A stretch of DNA of 64,000 nt from Nocardioides daejeonensis (GCF_003194585.1 NZ_QHKZ01000001.1:496001-560000), one strand, 5' to 3'; counted from the stretch's first letter, positions 44,564 through 54,204 are shown. Program-made: numbers and translations. The notes: a model not told the origin generated them from the sequence alone.

Positions 44564-47428
44564 ATGTCTCGCAGACATCTCGTACCACTCGCGGTGGCCG
44601 CCACCGCGTCGGCGGCCCTCGCCGTCATCCCGTTGCAAGGCGCGACCGCCGCTCCCGACGCCGCATCCGACCTGGTGATCAGCGAGGTCTATGGCGGTGG
44701 CGGCAATACCGGCGCGCCGTACAACCAGGACTTCATCGAACTGCACAACAAGGGCGATCAGGCGATCGACCTCACCGGCTACTCGGTCCAGTACAAGAGC
44801 GCGACCGGCGCCTCGTGGAGCGGCCGGATCGAGCTCAGCGGTCAGGTCGGCCCCGGCGAGCGGTACCTGGTCGCCGGAGCCACGGGCGCCACGGGGGAGG
44901 CGTTGCCCACGCCGAATGTGACCAACACGGGTGTGAATCTCTCGGGGAGCAACGGCAACGTCGCGTTGAGCAGCGGCAGTACGGCGCTGACCTGTCTGAC
45001 GACGGCATGTGCGACCGATCCTGCGGTCGTCGACCTGGTGGGCTTCGGCACCGGGGACACGTTCCTCGGCTCGAACGCTGCCCCGGCAGGCAGCAACAGC
45101 ACCGCCCTCACGCGCGACGCTGAGTCGACCAACACGCTGGAGAACGGCGTCGACTTCGCTGCGGGTGAGCCCACGCCGGGTGCTGAGCCGACGGCCCCGC
45201 CGGTCGACCCGCCCACCGAGGAGCTGACGATCCCGGAGATCCAGGGCACCGGGGCGACCAGCCCCAAGGTCGGGGTGCCGGTGACCACCACGGGCGTGGT
45301 CACCGCTGCCTACCCGGCAGGTGGACTCTTCGGCTTCTACCTGCAGACGCCCGGTACCGGCGGAGCGACCGATGTCTCCACCCGGACGGCTTCTGACGGC
45401 GTCTTCGTCCGCCTGGCGCAGAGCGCCGGTGCCGTGACGGTCCGGCCCGGCGACCACGTCGAGGTCACCGGCAAGGTCGCCGAGTACGCCGGCGCGACCC
45501 AGGTCGAGGTGACTGATGGCGCGGCGATCACGACGCTCGACACCGCTGCCGATCCGGTCACTCCGGTGACGTTGGCCTCCTGGCCGACGACCGCCGAGGA
45601 GCGCGAGCGCCTGGAGGGGATGCTCTACCTGCCGACCGGTGACTTCACCGTCACCAACACCTACTTCCAGGGCAAGACGCCGGGCGACGGTCAGTACGGC
45701 GAGGTCGGCCTTGCCCAAGGTACGACGCCGCTGATGACGCCGACCGAGGTCGCAGACGCGCAGGACGCCGCGGCGATCGCCGCGGTCAAGGCCGACAACG
45801 AGGCACGCTCGGTCGTGCTCGACGACGGCTCGTCGTGGACCTTCGCGGGCTCCTCCTACACCGGCAACCAGACGCCTGCCTACGTCTCGCAGGAGCAGCC
45901 GGCGATCGTCGGGGCGAAGGCGACCTTCGACGACCCGGTCATCTTCACCGAGGGCGGCTCGCCGACCGCGCCGACCTGGCGCTTCCAGCCGACCTCGCAG
46001 GTCGTCGGCCCCGAGAACGCCACCAGCCCGGTCTCCTTCGAGAACACGCGGACGCAGGCTCCCGACCGGGCTCAGCTGGACCCCGAGGGCACGGCCGACG
46101 TGACAGTCGCCTCCTTCAACGTGCTCAACTACTTCACCACTCTGGGCGACGCCGACAACGACAACGTCGGCGACGGTGGCTGCACGGCCTACAAGGACCG
46201 TGACGGCGACGGAAACAACGTCAGCGGCGGCTGCGACCAGCGCGGTGCATGGGACCCGGAGGACCTCGAGCGTCAGCAGGAGAAGATCGTCGCGGCGATC
46301 AACGCGCTCGACGCCGACGTCGTCGGTCTGATGGAGATCGAGAACTCGGCGGCTCTCGGCGAGGAGCCGGACGAGGCGACCGACACGCTGGTCGATGCAC
46401 TCAACGCGGCCGCAGGGGCGACCGTGTGGGCCGCCAACCCGTCGTCCGAGGAGCTTCCGGCCGCCTCCGAGCAGGACGTGATCACCAACGCGCTCATCTA
46501 CCGTGTCGACGCGGTGGAGCGCGTGGGCGACTCCCATGCTCTCGGCACACTCAGCTCGGGTGACGGTGCGTTCAGCAATGCCCGTGAACCGATCGCCCAG
46601 GCGTTCCAGGCCCAGGGCGGCGGCGAGCCGTTCCTCGTGGTGGTCAACCACTTCAAGTCGAAGGGCTCCGGCGCGAACGACGGCACCGGCCAGGGCAACG
46701 CCAACCCGGACCGCATCGCGCAGGCCGAGGCGCTGCGTGACTGGGTGCCGACCGTCCAGGAGGCCGAGGGTGTCGAGGCGGTGCTGCTCGCCGGCGACTT
46801 CAACTCCTACACGATGGAGGACCCGCTGCAGGTGCTCTACGCCGCCGGCTATGCCGATGCAGCTGCGGAGCTCGGCGCGGGCGACGAGTGGAGCTACTCC
46901 TTCGAGGGCATGTCGGGCTCGCTCGACCACGTGCTGCTCAACGAGGCGGCCCAGGAGCTGGCGACCGGGGCCGACATCTGGGGCATCAACGCTGGGGAGT
47001 CGCTGCTCTTCGAGTACAGCCGGTGGAACTACCACGCCACCGACTTCCACCGCGCGACGCCGTACCGCTCCTCCGACCACGACCCGGTGCTGGTCGGTCT
47101 CGACCTGACCGACGGCACCACGGAGCCTCCGGTCGAGGCCCAGAAGGCGGTCATCAAGGCGAAGGTGAAGCCCGCCAAGCTCAAGGTGGGCAAGAAGGGC
47201 AAGGTCAAGGTCACGGTCACCGGCAAGCAGGGGGCCAAGGCGACCGGCAAGGTGACGCTCAAGGTGAAGGGCAAGACCTACAAGGCCAAGCTCAAGAACG
47301 GCAAGGTGGTCTTCAAGCTGAAGAAGTTCGCCAAGCGTGGCTTGGTCCAGGCGGTCGTGAAGTACCTCGGCTCCGAGCAGGTGGCCGCGGGGAAGAAGAC
47401 TTTCAAGATCAAGGTCGTACGCCGCTGA
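44564..47428 (+). CDS. Secreted ExeM/NucH-type endonuclease
   Basis: 954 aa. Signal peptide ends near LQGATAA; GGAGGAGA precedes the ATG. Domains: lamin-tail (LTD) about 32-150 (LVISEVYGGGGNTGAPYNQDFIELHNKGD), a spacer, an OB-like domain about 220-340 (IPEIQGTGATSPKVGVPVTTTGVV), then an exo/endonuclease/phosphatase domain from about 510 with SFNVLNYFTT, GLMEIENSAA, LLAGDFNSYTMEDPL, GSLDHVLLN and SSDHDPVLVGLDL. The C-terminus is the lysine-rich Ig-like domain also seen in the preceding enzyme. ExeM relatives degrade extracellular DNA. Together with the 5'-nucleotidase it would allow use of external DNA as phosphate and nucleoside source. Confidence 0.93.
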   Translation: MSRRHLVPLAVAATASAALAVIPLQGATAAPDAASDLVISEVYGGGGNTGAPYNQDFIELHNKGDQAIDLTGYSVQYKSATGASWSGRIELSGQVGPGERYLVAGATGATGEALPTPNVTNTGVNLSGSNGNVALSSGSTALTCLTTACATDPAVVDLVGFGTGDTFLGSNAAPAGSNSTALTRDAESTNTLENGVDFAAGEPTPGAEPTAPPVDPPTEELTIPEIQGTGATSPKVGVPVTTTGVVTAAYPAGGLFGFYLQTPGTGGATDVSTRTASDGVFVRLAQSAGAVTVRPGDHVEVTGKVAEYAGATQVEVTDGAAITTLDTAADPVTPVTLASWPTTAEERERLEGMLYLPTGDFTVTNTYFQGKTPGDGQYGEVGLAQGTTPLMTPTEVADAQDAAAIAAVKADNEARSVVLDDGSSWTFAGSSYTGNQTPAYVSQEQPAIVGAKATFDDPVIFTEGGSPTAPTWRFQPTSQVVGPENATSPVSFENTRTQAPDRAQLDPEGTADVTVASFNVLNYFTTLGDADNDNVGDGGCTAYKDRDGDGNNVSGGCDQRGAWDPEDLERQQEKIVAAINALDADVVGLMEIENSAALGEEPDEATDTLVDALNAAAGATVWAANPSSEELPAASEQDVITNALIYRVDAVERVGDSHALGTLSSGDGAFSNAREPIAQAFQAQGGGEPFLVVVNHFKSKGSGANDGTGQGNANPDRIAQAEALRDWVPTVQEAEGVEAVLLAGDFNSYTMEDPLQVLYAAGYADAAAELGAGDEWSYSFEGMSGSLDHVLLNEAAQELATGADIWGINAGESLLFEYSRWNYHATDFHRATPYRSSDHDPVLVGLDLTDGTTEPPVEAQKAVIKAKVKPAKLKVGKKGKVKVTVTGKQGAKATGKVTLKVKGKTYKAKLKNGKVVFKLKKFAKRGLVQAVVKYLGSEQVAAGKKTFKIKVVRR

Positions 47429-47463
47429 GTCATCCCCGGTCGGGGCAGCCCGATCAAGTGCGT

Positions 47464-47496
47464 CGAGGGGTCGGACCGTGCTGGTCCGGCCCCTCG
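47464..47496 (+). terminator. Terminator after the endonuclease gene
   Basis: 14-bp stem with one G-T pair (47464-47477 against 47483-47496) and a GTGCT loop, 36 bp after the stop codon. Confidence 0.85.
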
Positions 47497-47526
47497 GCCG
47501 TCCGGTCACATGGCAGAGTCGCCAGC

Positions 47527-47553
47527 GGGAACATCTGGGCACGGGGTAGCGTT
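47527..47553 (+). promoter_or_regulatory. SigE-like (ECF) promoter of clgR
   Basis: GGGAAC at 47527-47532 and CGTT at 47550-47553 with 17 bp between fit the GGAAC-N16/17-GTT pattern of SigE-type ECF promoters. In M. tuberculosis clgR is known to be SigE-dependent. Predicted start about 47560; the ATG at 47592 has AAAGGA upstream. Confidence 0.6.
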
Positions 47554-47591
47554 GGCCCCACACCGGACCGGTGGATACGAAAGGACAGCCC

Positions 47592-47894
47592 ATGACGCTC
47601 TTCCGGCGACTGCTCGGAGAGGCGCTGCGCGCGCAGCGGATGCAGCGTGGGCTGACCTTGCGTGAGGTCTCCGCTGAGGCGCGGGTGAGCCTGGGCTACA
47701 TCTCGGAGATCGAGCGCGGCCAGAAGGAAGCCTCCTCGGAGCTGCTCGCCTCCCTGTGCAACGCCCTGGAGATGCCGCTCTCGCTGCTGCTTCGGCAGGT
47801 CAGCGAAGCGGCAGCGACGGAGGAGCACTCGCTCGCCGCGACCACCCTCCCGGTCCGTGCCAGCGACGCCGACGTCGTCGCTTCTGCCGCCTGA
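47592..47894 (+). CDS. clgR: Clp gene regulator ClgR
   Basis: 100-residue XRE-family activator of clp protease and other proteostasis genes in actinobacteria. Start at ATG 47592 (AAAGGA before it). The HTH lies in LREVSAEARVSLGYISEIERGQKEASSELLASLCNALEM, which is diagnostic for ClgR. The C-terminus ends in VVASAA, like the hydrophobic tails by which Clp proteases degrade ClgR itself in streptomycetes and corynebacteria (inference here). A SigE-like promoter precedes it. It converges on nei with a 4-bp gap. Confidence 0.93.
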   Translation: MTLFRRLLGEALRAQRMQRGLTLREVSAEARVSLGYISEIERGQKEASSELLASLCNALEMPLSLLLRQVSEAAATEEHSLAATTLPVRASDADVVASAA

Positions 47895-47898
47895 GCGG

Positions 47899-48675
47899 CT
47901 ACTGGCAGGTGGGGCACCAGTAGGTGGCCCGTTCACGACCTGGCGCTCCGAGCATGCCGGTCCGGATCGTCGTGCGGCAGCGCAGGCACGGAGAGCCGGA
48001 GCGTCGGTAGACCCAGAGCCGCTTGCCGGGGGCGAGGTTGCCGGTGGTGCTCTGGATCGCTCGCCCGACGTTGGCTGTGAGCACCGCACGGGCGCGATCG
48101 AGGACTCGTGGCAGGCGCTCGACCTCGCCTACGGGGGTGTGTGGGTCGGTGCCACAGAGGAAGAGCACCTCGGCTTGGTACATGTTCCCGATGCCGGCCA
48201 GGTTGCGTTGGTCGAGCAGCGCCTCGCCGACGGGAACCCCGGGGGCGGCCCGGAGCCGGTCGAGCGCTACCTCCGGATCCCAGTCGGGGCCGAGCAGGTC
48301 CGGGCCGAGATGACCGACCGCCTCCGCCTCGGCGTCGCGGCGGAGCAGCTCGACGACGCCGAGAGCGAACCCCACGGCCTGCCACTCCGTGGTCTCGAGC
48401 ACCACCCGCGCCTCGTGCGTGGGGCGCTCCCAGGACGTGCCGGGCCGATAGAGGTGCCAGGACCCCTCCATCTTGAGATGGGTGTGCAAGGTCAGGTCGT
48501 CGCCGATCCGCAGCAGCAGGTGCTTGCCTCGCGCGGTGGAGTCGCCGATCGCCCGACCGCGCAGATCCACCGTGGCGAGCTGGGGCACCCGGAAGTCGCA
48601 CGCGGTCAGCACGCTACCGGTGAGCGCTGCCCGGAGCCGGCGCGCGGTGCGGTGGACGGTGTCGCCCTCAGGCAC
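47899..48675 (-). CDS. nei: Fpg/Nei-family DNA glycosylase
   Basis: 258 aa from GTG 48675, which lies inside the end of lhr (8-bp overlap). After removal of the first residue the catalytic Pro-Glu (PEGDTVHRTA) is exposed, a Nei rather than Fpg (PELPE) start. A GNMYQAEVLF helix-two-turn-helix and the C-terminal zinc finger (CLRC ... CPTC) are present. It excises oxidised bases. The lhr-nei pairing is the same as Rv3296-Rv3297 in M. tuberculosis, indicating joint expression in DNA repair. Confidence 0.94.
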   Translation of the reverse strand: MPEGDTVHRTARRLRAALTGSVLTACDFRVPQLATVDLRGRAIGDSTARGKHLLLRIGDDLTLHTHLKMEGSWHLYRPGTSWERPTHEARVVLETTEWQAVGFALGVVELLRRDAEAEAVGHLGPDLLGPDWDPEVALDRLRAAPGVPVGEALLDQRNLAGIGNMYQAEVLFLCGTDPHTPVGEVERLPRVLDRARAVLTANVGRAIQSTTGNLAPGKRLWVYRRSGSPCLRCRTTIRTGMLGAPGRERATYWCPTCQ

Positions 48676-51600
48676 GGATCCGCAGTCCCTTCGTGGTGGC
48701 GACGAACCCCGCAGCCAGCAGCGCCTCGCGGAGCGGGTCGTCGCCCCGACCGAGCAGCTGGGAGCCGTCTGCCTTCTCCACGGTGAGCCTGCCGAGAGCG
48801 CCCGCCCGCACGGCATCCGCCAACGAGGCGGCAGCCGGTGTCAACACGTCGGGTGCGGTGGTGAAGGTCAGGAGGGTCCGGCCGCCGCGCTCGACGTAGA
48901 GGGCAACCTGACCGTCGACCAAGACCACCAGGGCACCTGCCTTGCGCCCCGGTCGGTGCCCCGCATCCTCACGTTCCGGCCAGGGGAGAGCGGCGCCGTA
49001 CGGATTGGCGGGGTCGGTCGCCGCGAGCGTGACCGCGGTCGGCTCCTCCGGCAGCAGCTGGTAGGAGCGCAGCCGGTCGACCGCGCCACTGGTGCCGAAC
49101 TGCGCCGCGCCGAGCCCCGCGACGAAGTACCCGCGTCGACAGCGTCCCGCCTCCTCCCAGGCGGAGAGCACCTTGTAGACGGCCTGGAAGCCGCCGGGGG
49201 AGCGTTCACTGGCAACCGCGCCGCGGGTCACGACGCCATGTCGTTCCAGCAGCGCCTCGACGCGGGCGTGGGCTCGGCGGGTCGGATCGGTATCGAGCTC
49301 GGGCAGCAGGGACCACCGACCGGCGGTGCCCGGCGGCCCACCGCGCACGGGTACGGCGGCACGCGAGCCGACCCGCGCCCGCGGCGGTCGCCGACGACTC
49401 CGGTGGCTGGTCGCTCCGGTGCCGGCCAACGAGCGCAGCGGAGCGAGCGTGTCGTTGCCGACGTGGCCGCTCCAGACCAGCTGCCAGAGCGCGGTGGCGA
49501 GCTCGGCGTCGGTGACGGACTCGCCCGCCAGCCCGCGCACCTGCTCACTGAGCTGGCGGAAGAACCAGGCGCCGCCGGGTGCGAGGGCGGCCAGGATGTG
49601 CTCGGCCAACGGTGGGAGATCACCGGTCTCCGGCTCCGGGAGGGTCAGCGGAGCCTGGTCCGCGAGATGCAGGGAGATCCAACCGTCGTTGCCGGGGAGC
49701 TGACCGTGGCCGGCCCACAGCACCTCGCCGCCGGCGGTCAGCTCGTCGAGCAGGGCGGGCTCGTAGCCCGGCACGCGCGCCGCGAGCACCAACGGTTCCA
49801 GCGCCGACGCGGGGAGGGGACAGCCGGCGAGCTGCTCCACGGCAGCCAGCACTCCGTCGACGCCGCGTAGCCGCCCTCGTCCGGTGCGGCTCCCGGCGGA
49901 GACCTGCTGCCACGCCGGCAGGAACCGGGCCAGCACCTCGGGGTCGACCGGCTCGATCTCGTGGCGCAGCTTGGCGAGCGAGCGTCGGCGCAGGCGACGC
50001 AGCACCTCCGCGTCGCACCACTCGTCACCGGTCCCGGCCGGGCGGAACTCGCCCTCCAGCACCCGGCCGCGGGCGACGAGCAGGGCCAACGCATGCCGGA
50101 CCACCGCCGTACCCAGGCCGAATCGAGTGGCCACCTCCTCGGCGCGGAAGGGGCCGTGGGTGCGGGCGAACCGACCGATGAGATCGCCGAGTGGGTCGTC
50201 GACCGGCTCGGCGAAGACCTGGGGGACGCCAGGCGGCACGGGGACGCCGAGGGCGTCCCGCAGCCGGCCGACGTCTTCGACGGCAGCGTGGTGGAGCACA
50301 CCCGCGATCTGCACGTCGACGACCCGGCGGGCGTCGTGCAGCTCGCCGAGCCACGCCCCCGGCTCCTCGGTGCTCCGCGCAGCTGTCTCCGCCGAAGTCA
50401 ACGGTCCCAGCAGGCGGAGCAGGTCGGCGATGCCCTCGGCGGACCGGGCCCTGCGGTCCGGGGCCAGGCGCTGAAGCTCCGCCTCGACCTCGACGAGCAC
50501 GTCGGGGTCGAGGAGCTCGCGCAGCTCGGCGCGGCCCAGCAGCTCCGCGAGCAGGCCCTGATCGAGGCTGAGTGCGGCGGCGCGTCGTTCGGCGATCGGC
50601 GAGTCGCCTTCGTAGACGAACTGGGCGACATATCCGAAGAGCAGGCTGCGGGCGAAGGGTGAGGGCTGCTCGGAGACGACCTCGACGATCCTCAGCTCCC
50701 GACGGTCGATTCGCCGGAGCAGGTCGACGAGCCCCGGCAGGTCGTAGACGTCCTGCAGCACCTCGCGGACCGCCTCAAGCACGATCGGGAAGGCCGGGTA
50801 GCGGGCCGCTACCTCGAGCAGCTGCGCCGAGCGCTGGCGCTGCTGCCACAGCGGGGAGCGGCGGCCGGGGTCGCGCCGCGGTAGCAGGAGCGCACGGGCG
50901 GCGCACTCGCGGAACCGGCTCGCGAAGAGGGCCGAACCGCCGACCTCCGTCGTCACCAGCTGTTCGATCTCGTCGGGCTCGAAGGCGACGATGTCGGCGC
51001 CCGGCGGCTCGTCGTCGGTGTCGGGCACGCGAAGCACGATGCCGTCGTCGGAGGCCACCGCCGAGGCATCGACTCCGTAGCGCTCCCGCAGGCGGGCGTT
51101 GATCGCGAGCGCCCAGGGTGCGTGCACCGGCGTGCCGTAGGGCGAGTGCACCACCAGCCGCCAGTCGCCGAGCTCGTCGCGGAACCGTTCCACCACGATG
51201 GTCCGGTCGCTGGGGAGGACGCCGCTCGCCTCGCGTTGCTCGGCCAGGTAGCCGAGTAGGTTGTCGGTCGCCCAAGGGTCGAGGCCCGCCTCGGCCAGCC
51301 GCTCCCGGGCGGCGTCTCGGGGTGTCGCTTCCAGCTCGCGGATCAGACCGCCGATCGCGGCACCGAGCTCTGCCGGGCGCCCCAGGGTGTCGCCCTTCCA
51401 GAACGGCAACCGACCGGGCACGCCGGGCGCCGGAGTCACCAGGACCTGGTCGTGGGTGATGTCTTCGATCCGCCAGCTGGTCGCGCCGAGCGCGAAGACG
51501 TCGCCGACTCGGGACTCGTAGACCATCTCCTCGTCGAGCTCACCCACGCGGCGTCCGGCGCCTTCACCCACCAGGAAGACCCCGAAGAGGCCGCGATCCG

Positions 51601-53212
51601 GGATCGTGCCGCCGCTGGTCACCGCGAGACGTTGCGCGCCGGGACGACCGGAGAGGTCGCCGGTCACACGGTCCCAGACGACCCGGGGCCGCAGCTCGGC
51701 GAACTCGTCGCTCGGATAGCGGCCACTCAGCAGGTCGAGCGTGGCCTCGTAGGCGGAGCGAGGCAGTGTCGCGAAGGGGGCGGTGCGGCGTACCAGGGTG
51801 AAGAGCTCGTCGACGTGCCAGGTGTCGACGGCGGTGGCTGCGACGATCTGCTGGGCGAGGACGTCGAGTGGATTGGCCGGCACTCGCATCGACTCGATCG
51901 CTCCGGCCCGCATGCGTTCCACCGCGACCGCTGTCTGAGCGAGGTCGCTGCGGTGTTTGGGGAAGAGCACACCCCGTGACACCTCGCCGACCTGGTGCCC
52001 GGCCCGCCCGACGCGCTGCAGGGCACTCGCCACGCTCGGCGGCGACTCGATCTGCACCACCAGGTCGACGGCACCCATGTCGATGCCGAGCTCCAGGCTG
52101 CTGGTCGCCACGACGCAGGGCAGCCGCCCGGACTTCAGCTCGTCCTCGATCAGCGCGCGCTGGTCCTTGCTCACCGATCCGTGGTGGGCGCGTGCGATCA
52201 CCGGGCCCGCCTCGGGGGGCCGCGCCGCTCCGGACTGTGCCATCACCTGCGCGGGCACGCCGTCCGGCAGCCCCACGCCGGCGCGGGTGGCCGCGATCTC
52301 GTTGAGCCGCGCGGTGAGCCGCTCTGCCAGGCGCCGCGAGTTGGCGAAGACGATGGTGGATCGGTGGTGCGAGACGAGGTCGGCGACATGCTCCTCGACG
52401 TGGGGCCAGATCGAGGCACGCTGGGCACCACCTGCCGTGGGTCCCTCCGGGATCTCGTCGACGAGCTCGCCGAGAGCCGACATGTCCTCCACCGGTACGA
52501 CGACGCGCAGGTCCCAGCGCTTCTCCGAGGGTGGTGCCACGATGGTCACCGGCTGGTCGCCGCCGAGGAACCGCGCCACCTCCTCGAGCGGGCGGACCGT
52601 CGCTGAGAGCCCGATCCGCTGGGCGGGCCGGGGGAGCAGGGCGTCGAGCCGGGCCAGGGAGAGGGCAAGATGCGCGCCTCGCTTGGTGCCGGCCACTGCA
52701 TGCACCTCATCGAGGATCACCGTCTCCACCCCGCGCAGGGTCTCGCGAGCCTGCGAGGTCAGCATCAGGAAGAGCGACTCAGGCGTGGTGATCAAGATGT
52801 CGGGGGGTGCGGTGCCCAGTCGGCGTCGATCGGCCGCGGTGGTGTCGCCCGAGCGGACTCCCACCCGCACCTCGTGGTGCTCGATCCCGAGTCGTTCCGC
52901 CGCATGGGTGATGCCGACGAGCGGAGCCCGCAGGTTGCGCTCGACGTCGACGGCGAGCGCTTTGAGGGGAGAGATGTAGAGGACCCGGCAGCGTGCCTTC
53001 CTGTCCTCCGGAGGCGGCGTGCTGGTGAGCCGGTCGACCGACCACAAGAACGCCGAGAGCGTCTTGCCGGAGCCCGTGGGGGCTACGACCAGTGCGTGCT
53101 GGGCAGCCCGGATCGCCTCCCAAGCGCCGGTCTGGGCAGGCGTGGGCGCGGGGAAGGACGATGCGAACCAAGCTCGAGTGGCTGGGCTGAAGCCGGTCAA
53201 CGCGTCGTCCAC
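48668..53212 (-). CDS. lhr: ATP-dependent helicase Lhr
   Basis: 1514 aa, nearly the same length as mycobacterial Lhr. Superfamily 2 helicase core: VVAPTGSGKTLSAFLWS (motif I), ILDEVHAVAGTKRGAHL (motif II, DEVH), LSATVRP (III), FANSRRLAERLTARLNE (IV), VVATSSLELGIDMGAVDLV (V) and QRVGRAGHQVGEVS (VI). The long C-terminal region (from about 850) is the DEAD/DEAH-associated winged-helix and Lhr-specific part. It unwinds DNA:RNA and DNA duplexes with 3'-5' polarity and is induced by DNA damage in mycobacteria. Translationally overlaps nei. Confidence 0.96.
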   Translation of the reverse strand: MDDALTGFSPATRAWFASSFPAPTPAQTGAWEAIRAAQHALVVAPTGSGKTLSAFLWSVDRLTSTPPPEDRKARCRVLYISPLKALAVDVERNLRAPLVGITHAAERLGIEHHEVRVGVRSGDTTAADRRRLGTAPPDILITTPESLFLMLTSQARETLRGVETVILDEVHAVAGTKRGAHLALSLARLDALLPRPAQRIGLSATVRPLEEVARFLGGDQPVTIVAPPSEKRWDLRVVVPVEDMSALGELVDEIPEGPTAGGAQRASIWPHVEEHVADLVSHHRSTIVFANSRRLAERLTARLNEIAATRAGVGLPDGVPAQVMAQSGAARPPEAGPVIARAHHGSVSKDQRALIEDELKSGRLPCVVATSSLELGIDMGAVDLVVQIESPPSVASALQRVGRAGHQVGEVSRGVLFPKHRSDLAQTAVAVERMRAGAIESMRVPANPLDVLAQQIVAATAVDTWHVDELFTLVRRTAPFATLPRSAYEATLDLLSGRYPSDEFAELRPRVVWDRVTGDLSGRPGAQRLAVTSGGTIPDRGLFGVFLVGEGAGRRVGELDEEMVYESRVGDVFALGATSWRIEDITHDQVLVTPAPGVPGRLPFWKGDTLGRPAELGAAIGGLIRELEATPRDAARERLAEAGLDPWATDNLLGYLAEQREASGVLPSDRTIVVERFRDELGDWRLVVHSPYGTPVHAPWALAINARLRERYGVDASAVASDDGIVLRVPDTDDEPPGADIVAFEPDEIEQLVTTEVGGSALFASRFRECAARALLLPRRDPGRRSPLWQQRQRSAQLLEVAARYPAFPIVLEAVREVLQDVYDLPGLVDLLRRIDRRELRIVEVVSEQPSPFARSLLFGYVAQFVYEGDSPIAERRAAALSLDQGLLAELLGRAELRELLDPDVLVEVEAELQRLAPDRRARSAEGIADLLRLLGPLTSAETAARSTEEPGAWLGELHDARRVVDVQIAGVLHHAAVEDVGRLRDALGVPVPPGVPQVFAEPVDDPLGDLIGRFARTHGPFRAEEVATRFGLGTAVVRHALALLVARGRVLEGEFRPAGTGDEWCDAEVLRRLRRRSLAKLRHEIEPVDPEVLARFLPAWQQVSAGSRTGRGRLRGVDGVLAAVEQLAGCPLPASALEPLVLAARVPGYEPALLDELTAGGEVLWAGHGQLPGNDGWISLHLADQAPLTLPEPETGDLPPLAEHILAALAPGGAWFFRQLSEQVRGLAGESVTDAELATALWQLVWSGHVGNDTLAPLRSLAGTGATSHRSRRRPPRARVGSRAAVPVRGGPPGTAGRWSLLPELDTDPTRRAHARVEALLERHGVVTRGAVASERSPGGFQAVYKVLSAWEEAGRCRRGYFVAGLGAAQFGTSGAVDRLRSYQLLPEEPTAVTLAATDPANPYGAALPWPEREDAGHRPGRKAGALVVLVDGQVALYVERGGRTLLTFTTAPDVLTPAAASLADAVRAGALGRLTVEKADGSQLLGRGDDPLREALLAAGFVATTKGLRIRA

Positions 53213-53331
53213 GAGCCCATCCTCCCCGATACGCCCGACACAACCCCAGCTCGCCGACCGGGGCGGCGGTCAGCCGAGGAGCAGGTGCCGTGGGGCGCCG
53301 AGGGAGGCGCGGCGCCGCCGGCCAGCTGTGG

Positions 53332-54204
53332 TCACTGCCAGACGCGGACGTAGTCGACGTACATGGAGGCGGGCAGCGGGGTAGCAGCGGTGGGGGCGTT
53401 GCGCTTGGCGCCGATCAGCTGGGTGAGGGCGACGATGTAGCGCTTGCGGAAGGCGGAGTCACCGCCGTTGTTCACCAGGCACGAGGTGCCGTTCACGAAG
53501 ATCTCCATCCGGCCCGGCGCCCACTCCAGGGCGAAGGTGTTCCACACGCCGCGCTGCGCGGCGCACTGCGCCGTGGTGACGCCCTGGATGCCGCCGAGGA
53601 GGTTGGAGCTCGAGTGCAGGAACGGGATCGCCATCTCCGGATAGCGCGAGTAGGTCTCCGCAATGTCGATCTCGCCGCTCACCGGCCAGACGCTGGTGTT
53701 GCTGTAGCGCGCGTCGGGCCACAACCAGAAGGACTCCTGGAGGCCGGGCTGGTCGGTCGCGGTGTTGAGGATCCGCGCCTCGAACCGACCGTACTGCTGC
53801 GAGAAGAGGCCGTAGGTGGAGAGCGACCCCGCACGGTACGGCGTCTGCTGGGCGCGTGGGTGGCTGGCGCACGGCGACGGCTGGGCATCGCGGACCAGGC
53901 GCAGGGTCAGCACGCCGTCAGCCACTCCGATCACATCGGGCGAGTCGACGTAGCAGGCCCAGGCGGCGGGGCCGCCGCTCGTGAACCCCTGCGTCTGCGG
54001 CATCCACTTCGTGCGGTCCAGACCCGTGCCGTTGAAGTCGTCGGCGAAGGTGCACTCCCACGGCGCACCGTCGCTGCGGAGCAGAGTCGGGCCGCAGTTC
54101 GGAGCGGCTGGCTCGGCTTGGGCGGTGAGACCGCCAGGGCCGAGCGGTGCCAGCAGCAGGCAGGCCAGGGCGAGCAGGAGGAGCAGCACACACTTCTTGA
54201 GCAC
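53332..54204 (-). CDS. Secreted glycoside hydrolase family 16 enzyme
   Basis: 290 aa. Signal peptide MLKKCVLLLLLALACLLLAPLGPGGLTAQA. The active-site motif E178-I-D180-I-A-E183 (SGEIDIAETYSRYP) keeps the GH16 E-x-D-x-x-E pattern, within a beta-jelly roll (ADDFNGTGLDRTKW at the start, SFWLWPDARYS before the active site, MYVDYVRVW at the end). Likely an endo-beta-glucanase or related extracellular polysaccharide hydrolase; exact substrate unknown. The gene is isolated between lhr and the DUF6328 gene. Confidence 0.92.
   Translation of the reverse strand: MLKKCVLLLLLALACLLLAPLGPGGLTAQAEPAAPNCGPTLLRSDGAPWECTFADDFNGTGLDRTKWMPQTQGFTSGGPAAWACYVDSPDVIGVADGVLTLRLVRDAQPSPCASHPRAQQTPYRAGSLSTYGLFSQQYGRFEARILNTATDQPGLQESFWLWPDARYSNTSVWPVSGEIDIAETYSRYPEMAIPFLHSSSNLLGGIQGVTTAQCAAQRGVWNTFALEWAPGRMEIFVNGTSCLVNNGGDSAFRKRYIVALTQLIGAKRNAPTAATPLPASMYVDYVRVWQ

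Noticed and set aside
41885..47593. 1902-codon open frame on the minus strand
   Set aside because: Runs antiparallel through two complete secreted-enzyme genes with signal peptides and catalytic motifs; long antisense frames are expected at this GC content and its product has no domain pattern I can recognise.
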